Of a DNA stretch of 8,440 nt, positions 1 to 5,130 are shown piece by piece. The notes under the pieces are model-generated. The model was given only the letters and a program-made list of their open reading frames with translations, searched no databases and had not been told where the DNA came from. Source of the DNA: Pelotomaculum_B sp964543575 (GTDB lineage Bacteria; Bacillota; Desulfotomaculia; Desulfotomaculales; Pelotomaculaceae); assembly GCA_964543575.1 (NCBI GenBank), contig CAZIYV010000141.1, positions 1 to 8,440 of the forward strand, in the 5' to 3' direction. Within the stretch, counting starts at the first letter, position 1, and every line of letters starts with the position of its first letter. Position numbers and translations under genes: made by a program.

Positions 1-1190
1 TGTCCCGCGTCCCAGCGCAAGATAACCTCTGGCTTCGACACCTGCATTTCAAACCCTTCCCGGCGCATGGTCTCAATCAGGATGGACAGGTGAAGTTCGC
101 CGCGCCCGCTCACTTGAAATACATCCGCGCTGTCGGTCTCCTCCACCCTGAGGCTGACGTTCTTATCCATCTCCTTGAAAAGCCTGGCCCGGAGATGCCG
201 GGAGGTTAAATATTTGCCGTCCTGGCCGGCGAAAGGACTATCGTTGACCATAAAGTTCATCTGCAGGGTCGGTTCATCCACGGTGATAGGCTCCAACTGC
301 TCCGGTTGGATCCTGCAGGCCACCGTTTCGCCGATCCTGATATCTTCCAGGCCGGAAAAAGCCACAATCTCACCACAGACAGCCTCCGCCACCGCTGTCC
401 TTTCCAGCCCTTCATGCACGTAAAGAGAGCCGATGCGGCCCTGGCGCAGGTTTCCGTCGTGGTCGATAACGGCCACTTGCTGGCCGGTGGAGATCCTGCC
501 CCGCTTAACGCAGCCAAGCCCTATCCGGCCTACAAAGTTATCGTACTCAGTATTATTTGCCAACAGCTGTAGAGGGCCGTCCACATCACCGGCGGGGGCC
601 GGTATGTGTTTAATGATAGCTTCAAAAAGAGGCTGCATGTTTTGGGCCGGCAGGTCGGGGTCAGTGGTGGCGGTTCCATGTTTGGCCGAGGTGTAGATGA
701 TAGGAAAATCCAGTTCCTCTATGCCGGCATCTAGGTCGATAAACAAATCCAGCACCTCGTCCACCACCTCTGAAACGCGGGCGCCTTCCCGGTCCACCTT
801 GTTTATTACCACTATAGGCTTCAGGTTCAGCTGCATAGCTTTGCGCAGCACAAACCTAGTCTGGGGCATGGTGCTCTCAAAGGCGTCCACCAGAAGCAGC
901 ACCCCGTCCACCATTTTTAAAACCCGTTCAACCTCACCCCCGAAGTCGGAGTGACCCGGGGTATCCACTATGTTTATCTTGATGTCGCCGTAGCGCACCG
1001 AAGTATTTTTGGCCAGGATAGTGATACCGCGCTCCTTTTCCAGGTCATTGGAGTCCATTATCCTTTCGGCCACCTGTTGATTTTCCCTGAAAATACCGCT
1101 CTGCCTTAGCAGGGCGTCTACCAGGGTGGTTTTACCATGATCTACGTGTGCTATGATGGCGATATTCCTGAACTTGTTACCGGACACCAA
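1..1190 (-). CDS. typA: Translational GTPase TypA/BipA, N-terminal part (runs off the left edge)
   Basis: This is a ribosome-binding GTPase of the EF-G/LepA class. The family is implicated in 50S assembly and stress or low-temperature growth. The 396 codons present read MVSGNKFRNIAIIAHVDHGKT at the start. G1 is AHVDHGKT (residues 14-21), G2 Thr lies in RGITI (about 55-59), G3 is DTPGH (76-80), G4 NKVD (130-133) and G5 TSAK (167-170). An EF-Tu-like beta-barrel domain II follows, then an EF-G-like alpha/beta domain with GRGELHLSILIETMRREGFE near the edge. The BipA-specific C-terminal domain lies outside the window; the family is usually about 600 residues. The start is taken at TTG 1190 because AGGGAGGTGG ends about 5 nt upstream; GTG at 1187 is the alternative. 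It has its own candidate promoter, separate from the upstream LiaF-like gene. The reading frame is intact throughout. Confidence 0.96.
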   Translation of the reverse strand, partial: MVSGNKFRNIAIIAHVDHGKTTLVDALLRQSGIFRENQQVAERIMDSNDLEKERGITILAKNTSVRYGDIKINIVDTPGHSDFGGEVERVLKMVDGVLLLVDAFESTMPQTRFVLRKAMQLNLKPIVVINKVDREGARVSEVVDEVLDLFIDLDAGIEELDFPIIYTSAKHGTATTDPDLPAQNMQPLFEAIIKHIPAPAGDVDGPLQLLANNTEYDNFVGRIGLGCVKRGRISTGQQVAVIDHDGNLRQGRIGSLYVHEGLERTAVAEAVCGEIVAFSGLEDIRIGETVACRIQPEQLEPITVDEPTLQMNFMVNDSPFAGQDGKYLTSRHLRARLFKEMDKNVSLRVEETDSADVFQVSGRGELHLSILIETMRREGFEMQVSKPEVILRWDAG

Positions 1191-1217
1191 AGCTGCCACC
1201 TCCCTCCAAACCCTATA

Positions 1218-1246
1218 AGTATATCAGGTTTCCAGGCGGCCCACAA
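1218..1246 (-). promoter_or_regulatory. Candidate sigma-A promoter of typA
   Basis: On the minus strand, TTGTGG (1246-1241) is followed after exactly 17 nt by TATACT (1223-1218). This matches the sigma-A -35/-10 arrangement. It lies about 28 nt ahead of the typA TTG start and just upstream of the GGAGGGAGG ribosome-binding site. The -35 element has two mismatches to TTGACA. Confidence 0.5.
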
Positions 1247-1300
1247 CCGGCGGGAGCGCGCTTTTCTCAATCGTTTGCGGATTTTAGCCAGTAGAAGAGA

Positions 1301-1837
1301 TTATTTTTTTATACTGGATGGCTTAGTGTCTTCCTCAATGGCAAGTTTACCGAAAAGAACTTTCGCATCCACTTCAATATATTTTGCGTCTTTTTTGAAA
1401 TTCTTTGACTGGTAATTAGTGTTTCCCAAAAAGATTAAGTCATTATTTGGTGTCTCGGTCACCGCGAATAAAGAATGAGTCCTGACAACAAGGGGTGTTT
1501 GCGGGTTGACCTTAATCACCCCGTTTGAAAAAACATTGTTAATTTTGATTTTATCGCCTGCGTTTTGAGGATGTGCTTTAGTTAAATCAATAGTCCCGCT
1601 GCCAAAAACAAAACTATATTCGCTGCCCGGATTTACAGAGCTGATGGTTTTGTTTTTACTAAAGACAATATTATTTTCGGAACCTGTGCCGGGGCTGTTG
1701 ATAAAAAACGATACTCCCACGAAAACAAGAATTATTGCGGCTGAGATGAAAAATATAGGTATTTTGATCTTAAATAGATATCTAACTAACAAGAGTATTC
1801 CCAATGAGATTAACAGAACTCCATAAAAGCAGTTCAA
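1301..1837 (-). CDS. LiaF-like membrane protein, second of a tandem pair
   Basis: The product is a 178-aa predicted membrane protein. Two hydrophobic segments (about residues 3-21 and 26-46) are separated by a short basic stretch (YLFKIKIP), and a C-terminal beta-rich domain follows. This layout resembles LiaF / cell-wall-active antibiotic response proteins, which in Bacillus hold the LiaRS envelope-stress system in check. The soluble part carries five spaced copies of a hydrophobic-Phe-small-residue pattern (Phe59, 78, 103, 124, 162; for example VFGSGTIDL and VFSNGVIKV), consistent with stacked beta-strands. The start is TTG 1837, because AGGGGG lies 7 nt upstream and no good ATG exists there. 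It is clearly paralogous to the gene 87 bp upstream and probably cotranscribed with it. No liaR/liaS-type two-component genes are present in the window, so a signalling role is inference. Confidence 0.8.
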   Translation of the reverse strand: MNCFYGVLLISLGILLLVRYLFKIKIPIFFISAAIILVFVGVSFFINSPGTGSENNIVFSKNKTISSVNPGSEYSFVFGSGTIDLTKAHPQNAGDKIKINNVFSNGVIKVNPQTPLVVRTHSLFAVTETPNNDLIFLGNTNYQSKNFKKDAKYIEVDAKVLFGKLAIEEDTKPSSIKK

Positions 1838-1851
1838 AATCAGTCCCCCTT

Positions 1852-1907
1852 AACCTTTTTATTGTTAAAATATTCAAGAGAAAGGTTTTTGTTCCAAAAG
1901 GGGACAA
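1852..1907. repeat. Small inverted repeats in the gap between the LiaF-like genes
   Basis: The 87-bp gap holds AACCTTT (1852-1858) facing AAAGGTT (1881-1887) across 22 nt. Beside it, TTGTTCC and GGGACAA form a short imperfect hairpin (6 of 7 pairs, about 1888-1907). Neither has the U-run expected of a strong terminator. They may only modulate readthrough or message stability, or mean nothing. Confidence 0.3.
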
Positions 1908-1924
1908 GGAATATTGAACCGGTA

Positions 1925-2449
1925 TTAGTCGGCAAGCTCAACAGTCAATTTGCCGAAAACAACGCTTGCTTCTACCTCCAGGTAATTTGTGTCCGGTTCA
2001 AAGGTTTTGGTCATGTAGGTATTGTTCCCGAAGCTGATAGACGAGTTATCAGGCAAAATAGCGTTGGCGAATACAGAGTTAACCTTTAAAATTATTGGCT
2101 CTTGCGGGTTGAGCCTGATCGTACCGCTGGCAAAGATCGTATTGACTTTTAATTTGTGAGGTTTTTTTAATGAAGGCAAATGGGTCAGGTCGACAACCCC
2201 GTTGCTGAAAATCATGTTGTACTCTTGGTCCAAACCGCCGGCCTCAATAGTTCCCTCGCTGAACATCAGGTTTGACCCGGATTTTACCCCTGCTCCACCG
2301 AAGATTATGGATATGCCGATGTAGAGAAAGATCACTCCCACCAGTATTCTGAAAATGGGCAGGTTAAGGTTGAAAATGTGCCGGATGAGCAAAAGCACGC
2401 CCAGTGATATTAAAACAATGCCGAAAAAATATTCGTTATACATCCTCAA
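1925..2449 (-). CDS. LiaF-like membrane protein, first of a tandem pair
   Basis: The product is a 174-aa membrane protein paralogous to its downstream neighbour. It has two hydrophobic segments (about residues 7-25 and 30-50) joined by RHIFNLNLP, then a soluble domain with five regularly spaced motifs: LMFSEGTIE, MIFSNGVVDL, TIFASGTIRL, SVFANAILP and VVFGKLTVEL, with Phe at 63, 81, 106, 127 and 165. Spacing of roughly 18-38 residues and the alternating hydrophobic pattern suggest a beta-solenoid-like fold, as in the C-terminal region of LiaF relatives. The start is TTG 2449: AAGGAGGG sits 8 nt upstream, whereas ATG 2443 would be about 14 nt away. A terminator lies upstream (2516-2541), so the gene pair probably has its own promoter, which I could not identify confidently in the AT-rich stretch 2450-2515. 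Related families include DUF4097/DUF2154-type proteins. Confidence 0.82.
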   Translation of the reverse strand: MRMYNEYFFGIVLISLGVLLLIRHIFNLNLPIFRILVGVIFLYIGISIIFGGAGVKSGSNLMFSEGTIEAGGLDQEYNMIFSNGVVDLTHLPSLKKPHKLKVNTIFASGTIRLNPQEPIILKVNSVFANAILPDNSSISFGNNTYMTKTFEPDTNYLEVEASVVFGKLTVELAD

Positions 2450-2515
2450 ATTAGTTTCCCTCCTTATATCCCGTATTGAATATTGTTTACTATGAAAAAT
2501 TTTTTATGAAGGCAT

Positions 2516-2541
2516 AAAAAACACGGCTTATAACAAGCCGT
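2516..2541 (-). terminator. Intrinsic terminator after the small RiPP-like gene
   Basis: Read on the minus strand, ACGGCTT (2541-2535), a 5-nt loop and AAGCCGT (2529-2523) form a perfect 7-bp stem. The next base is G, then six T residues (2521-2516). It lies 44 bp past the stop of the 29-codon gene and upstream of the LiaF-like pair, so it separates the two transcription units. Confidence 0.8.
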
Positions 2542-2584
2542 ATCTCAATTCAAACATGTTAATCAGGGACTTTTGTACTACGGA

Positions 2585-2674
2585 TTAGCCCATACTTGGA
2601 GTTGGCCCCCCTCCGGTAATGTCCCTTAAACTTTCATACTCAGTCAATTCAGGCTTTTCGTATTCTTTTTTCAT
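2585..2674 (-). CDS. Putative RiPP precursor peptide, 29 aa
   Basis: This small gene encodes 29 residues beginning MKKEYEKPELTEYESL and ending PTPSMG. Tyr5-x-x-Pro8-x-Leu10, then Leu16, Thr20 and a Gly triplet (21-23), match the leader pattern of lasso-type and related RiPP precursors (YxxPxL... T at about -2, then Gly). The ribosome-binding site is excellent: AGGGAGG (2687-2681), 6 nt before ATG. By that rule the core would be only about eight residues, GGPTPSMG. It has no Asp or Glu to close a macrolactam ring and no Cys, so a classical lasso peptide or thioether product is unlikely. It is the last gene of a three-gene unit and is followed by a terminator. No lasso cyclase, leader peptidase, RRE protein, radical SAM enzyme or exporter is in the window, so modification is inference. 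It could instead be a small unmodified regulator. Confidence 0.68.
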   Translation of the reverse strand: MKKEYEKPELTEYESLRDITGGGPTPSMG

Positions 2675-2712
2675 AGTACACCTCCCTGGCTGAAGATTAA
2701 AATGGTTGTCCA

Positions 2713-2916
2713 TTATTTACCTGCAGTTCTGTTTAGATAATTAAATAAAAATATGAACACCATGGCAATCGGCAGCGCCCAGTAACCAAATAGAATTTCG
2801 TTATTGCCCAGGCTGTCCGGGTACTGATACAGTCTCACCAAAAATAATATATCATATACTGCTGCGGCCACAGCTATGAAAAGGATTGAGTACCTTAGGA
2901 TGCTGGTGTTATGCAT
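2713..2916 (-). CDS. Small two-helix membrane protein (67 aa), unknown function
   Basis: I do not recognise this protein. It begins MHNTSILRYS and has two hydrophobic helices (about residues 10-28 and 42-60), joined by a polar loop (RLYQYPDSLGNNE) containing a Pro and charged residues, and a short basic C-terminus (NRTAGK). A helical hairpin in the cytoplasmic membrane is likely. The ATG at 2916 is preferred, with an AAAGGGAATG-type purine site upstream. An in-frame GTG at 2949 would add 11 residues and overlap the preceding gene by 14 nt. It sits 19 nt downstream of that gene and 38 nt upstream of the RiPP-like peptide, so the three are very likely cotranscribed. A role in export of, or immunity to, the peptide is possible but unsupported by homology. 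Confidence 0.7.
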   Translation of the reverse strand: MHNTSILRYSILFIAVAAAVYDILFLVRLYQYPDSLGNNEILFGYWALPIAMVFIFLFNYLNRTAGK

Positions 2917-2935
2917 TATTACATTCCCTTTTGTA

Positions 2936-3166
2936 TTATTTTTTATCACACATTTCCTTTTCTTTTTCCTTGGCCTCTTCCAGTCTGTCCAGGCTTATCA
3001 CCATACTGCGCAGCATCTCGTCGCTGTAGCTTTCGGTGATCCATGTTTTTACCACGTCTACGTCTGCGCCCAGGTGGTGAGACAGGTTTTGCAGGTACTC
3101 TTTTTCCGCCAGGATGCGGTCGATCATCCTCTGTCTTATGTGTACAACTTTTTCGTTCTTGGTCAT
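2936..3166 (-). CDS. Small helical soluble protein (76 aa), unknown function
   Basis: I do not recognise this protein. It begins MTKNEKVVHIRQRMIDRIL, is predicted mostly alpha-helical, and ends in a highly charged Glu/Lys tail (LDRLEEAKEKEKEMCDKK). It has no signal peptide or membrane segment. The start at 3166 was chosen because AGGAG lies 8 nt upstream. The longer ATG at 3187 has no ribosome-binding site and falls almost at the predicted transcription start. It is the first gene of a three-gene unit with the 67-aa membrane protein and the 29-aa RiPP-like peptide. I see no PqqD/RRE-like winged-helix pattern, so it is not an obvious leader-binding protein. Confidence 0.7.
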   Translation of the reverse strand: MTKNEKVVHIRQRMIDRILAEKEYLQNLSHHLGADVDVVKTWITESYSDEMLRSMVISLDRLEEAKEKEKEMCDKK

Positions 3167-3199
3167 TTCATACACTCCTATTGACATGACTGTATGATT

Positions 3200-3208
3200 A
3201 TTATAACA
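3200..3208 (-). promoter_or_regulatory. Extended -10 promoter for the three-gene small-protein unit
   Basis: On the minus strand, TGTTATAAT (3208-3200) combines a consensus TATAAT with the TGn extension. The transcription start would fall near 3193, giving a leader of about 27 nt to the ATG at 3166. No good -35 element is visible 17 nt upstream, as is usual for extended -10 promoters. Confidence 0.6.
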
Positions 3209-3246
3209 CTTCCCTGCAATTTATTTTTAATTTCCTCTGCCGTACT

Positions 3247-3273
3247 AAAAAAAAGCCGGGTGATTAGCCCGGC
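3247..3273 (-). terminator. Intrinsic terminator after the 111-aa gene
   Basis: Read on the minus strand, GCCGGG (3273-3268), a 7-nt loop and CCCGGC (3260-3255) are followed by eight T residues (3254-3247). This is a canonical rho-independent terminator, 14 bp past the stop codon at 3288. It isolates that gene from the small-protein unit. Confidence 0.9.
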
Positions 3274-3287
3274 CGGGGAGTTGCCTT

Positions 3288-3623
3288 CTAACAGGACATC
3301 GTATAATCGTAATTTCCTTCCCACTTTATCGTGCCCAATCTATCGATCAGGCCGCGCTGTTTCATTTTTTCCCAGAAAGGCAGAGCGTCCTCATTTATCT
3401 CGTTGACACAAATATTATTGAACAGGGGGCGGATGAGTTTCAAAGCGTTTTCACCCAGACGATCCTTTTTCGGGTTGAAGCCGATGGCCAGAACCCTTAG
3501 ATCAAAATTTCCCCCTTGTTTGAATCCTATTATTTTTACACCGCCGCCAAACCTGAAAGCGGTAGCCATCCTTTTCCCGTAATAGTATACACATTCATTG
3601 ATCCCGCCAAGACGCTCCATCAT
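3288..3623 (-). CDS. Conserved-looking hypothetical protein (111 aa), possibly acetyltransferase-related
   Basis: Function not recognised. The product is soluble and mixed alpha/beta, with no signal peptide. It has a Gly-rich strand region (FRFGGGVKIIGFKQGG, about residues 24-39) and a segment INEDALPFWEKMKQRGLI (about 76-93). That segment resembles the final helix-turn of GNAT N-acetyltransferases (A-x-x-FWEKMGF), but the acetyl-CoA P-loop (Q/RxxGxG/A) is not evident. The start is ATG 3623, or the adjacent ATG 3620, behind AAGGGGG 5-8 nt upstream. The reading frame extends to 3692, but the extra residues lie before this ribosome-binding site and look like promoter DNA. It is divergent from the flavoprotein gene and ends at its own terminator, so it is a monocistronic unit. 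Confidence 0.65.
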   Translation of the reverse strand: MMERLGGINECVYYYGKRMATAFRFGGGVKIIGFKQGGNFDLRVLAIGFNPKKDRLGENALKLIRPLFNNICVNEINEDALPFWEKMKQRGLIDRLGTIKWEGNYDYTMSC

Positions 3624-3726
3624 CAAATCCCCCTTAAACACCCGGATTGAAAAACAAAAGAGATTTGTATATAATAAGCAAGCATCCCACAAGGTGACAT
3701 AATATATACTTTTTAGTTTATTATTA

Positions 3727-3759
3727 TTTTATCATAATAATTATAATATTCTGATAAAA
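3727..3759. repeat. Perfect inverted repeat in the divergent intergenic region
   Basis: TTTTATCA (3727-3734) and TGATAAAA (3752-3759) form 8-bp arms around a 17-nt centre containing TATAAT (3742-3747). It sits in the very AT-rich region between the 111-aa gene and the flavoprotein gene, so it could be an operator over a promoter. In DNA this AT-rich, chance palindromes are common. Confidence 0.4.
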
Positions 3760-3815
3760 TATTATGCAGCTTTTTAGAAAATATTTTTATGAAAAAAATA
3801 AAGTGAGTAAATAAT

Positions 3816-5045
3816 ATGTATGATCTGATCGTGATAGGCGGGGGGCCGGCCGGCATGCTTGGCGCAGCGACGGCCGGGGCGAACGGTTTGCAGGTTTTGC
3901 TGATCGAAAAGAATGACCGAACTGGCAAAAAATTGTCCATTACCGGTAATGGCAGGTGCAATGTCACCAACAGCGGCGGCACAGACGATTTTCAGAGAAA
4001 TATCGTTTCTAATGGAAGGTTTATGTACGGCGCCCTGGCCAAATTCGACAACCAGCGCTTAATCGCCCTGCTGGATTTGCTAGGGGTTAAGGTCAAGGTG
4101 GAGCAAGCGGGCAGGGTTTTTCCGGTATCGGACAGGGCCGGCGATGTGGTGGAGGCGCTGCAAAAACACCTGCGCTCAAATAATGTTGAAATAAAGTTTG
4201 GCGCGCGGGTTACCGCTGTGACGGTCCGGGATAACCGGGTGTGCGGCGTGCTGCTCAGCGACAACAGCCGTTGGCAAGCCCGCAAGGTGCTGCTGGCTAC
4301 CGGCGGGTTATCTTACAGGCAAACCGGCTCGACCGGTGATGGCTACACCATGGCCAAAAAACTTGGCCACACCATAATAGAGCCGCGGGCCGCCCTGGCG
4401 CCTTTGGTTGCCTCTGACAGGTGGGTTAAATCACTGCAGGGGGTTAGATTAGAGAAAGTAAAAATCCAGGCGCTGCCGGAAACACCCGGCCTTGAACAAA
4501 CCGGGGAACTGCTTTTTACCCACTTTGGCATCTCCGGCCCAGCGGTTTTAAATCTAAGCAGTTTTCTTGGCCGCAAGGGCTATCCGGTAAAGGTGAAGAT
4601 TGACTTATTCCCGTCTTTATCAAAAGAGCAGCTGGCGGAGCGCCTGCGCCTCGGTTTCCGCCAGAACACAGGCAAGCAGCTGAAAAATTCACTGGGCGAG
4701 CTGCTGCCGCGCAGAATGATCCCGGTAGTCCTGGATATGGCCGAAACTCTTTCGGACAAGCAGGTCGACCAGGTCAGCCGGGAGGAGTTGCTAGGTTTAA
4801 CGGAAACCTTGAAAAACATTATGCTGCACATAAAGGAAACTCGCCCTTTAAATGAGTCCATCATTACCGGAGGCGGTGTGAGCACCGCTGAGATCAACCC
4901 CTCGACCCTGGAATCAAAACTGGTCAAAGGGTTGTATTTTGCCGGCGAAATAATCGATGTGGATGCCCTGACCGGCGGCTACAACCTGCAAATCGCCTTT
5001 GCCACCGGTTATTTGAGCGGCGTCAGCGCCGCCTTGAGCCCATAA
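3816..5045 (+). CDS. HI0933/BaiN-family FAD-dependent oxidoreductase
   Basis: The product is a 409-aa flavoprotein of the HI0933 (YhiN/BaiN, aminoacetone-oxidase-like) family. Members are widespread, but few have a proven substrate; characterised relatives include BaiN of bile-acid metabolism and a Bacillus aminoacetone oxidase. The N-terminus is a Rossmann FAD-binding fold: MYDLIVIGGGPAG (GxGxxG type at 8-13) with acidic Glu31 ending the second strand. The family signature GKKLSITGNGRCNVTN follows at about 37-52. A conserved C-terminal FAD motif includes GLYFAGEIIDVD (372-383) and TGGYNLQIA (386-394). Length is normal and the frame is intact. The start matches family N-termini, but the Shine-Dalgarno is weak (AAAGTGAG only). 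It is divergent from the 111-aa gene and precedes ytxC by 85 bp. The substrate cannot be inferred. Confidence 0.93.
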   Translation: MYDLIVIGGGPAGMLGAATAGANGLQVLLIEKNDRTGKKLSITGNGRCNVTNSGGTDDFQRNIVSNGRFMYGALAKFDNQRLIALLDLLGVKVKVEQAGRVFPVSDRAGDVVEALQKHLRSNNVEIKFGARVTAVTVRDNRVCGVLLSDNSRWQARKVLLATGGLSYRQTGSTGDGYTMAKKLGHTIIEPRAALAPLVASDRWVKSLQGVRLEKVKIQALPETPGLEQTGELLFTHFGISGPAVLNLSSFLGRKGYPVKVKIDLFPSLSKEQLAERLRLGFRQNTGKQLKNSLGELLPRRMIPVVLDMAETLSDKQVDQVSREELLGLTETLKNIMLHIKETRPLNESIITGGGVSTAEINPSTLESKLVKGLYFAGEIIDVDALTGGYNLQIAFATGYLSGVSAALSP

Positions 5046-5065
5046 ATATTTTAAAAATTTGCATG

Positions 5066-5095
5066 GCATAGCGCCAGCATTTTTTGTTTATACTG
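5066..5095 (+). promoter_or_regulatory. Possible sigma-G/sigma-F-like promoter of ytxC
   Basis: GCATA (5066-5070) matches the forespore -35 consensus. After exactly 18 nt comes TATACTG (5089-5095), five of seven matches to the sigma-G -10 consensus CATnnTA-type box. The start would be near 5101, about 30 nt before the ytxC ATG. The spacing and gene function fit, but the elements are short and TATACT could also be a sigma-A -10 without a -35. Confidence 0.35.
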
Positions 5096-5130
5096 AAGAA
5101 GAGGTTTTCGTAAAAAGGGGGAATCGTTCG

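Noticed and set aside
175..954. Plus-strand reading frames antisense to typA
   Set aside because: They lie opposite an intact TypA frame with all GTPase motifs and show no coding features of their own.
2585..2674. Classical lasso peptide or lanthipeptide call for the 29-aa peptide
   Set aside because: The predicted core has no Asp/Glu at ring positions 7-9 and no Cys, Ser/Thr content is minimal, and no cyclase, peptidase or LanM/LanC is in the window. Only a general RiPP-like label is justified.
3624..3692. N-terminal extension of the 111-aa gene to the ATG at 3692
   Set aside because: The extra 23 residues precede a good AAGGGGG site placed for ATG 3623, and the DNA there is AT-rich and promoter-like. 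No ribosome-binding site is visible before 3692.
5059..5130. Upstream ATG start of ytxC at 5059
   Set aside because: It lacks a Shine-Dalgarno site, the encoded 24 residues do not resemble the family N-terminus, and it lies before the candidate promoter. ATG 5131 has AAAAGGGGG upstream.
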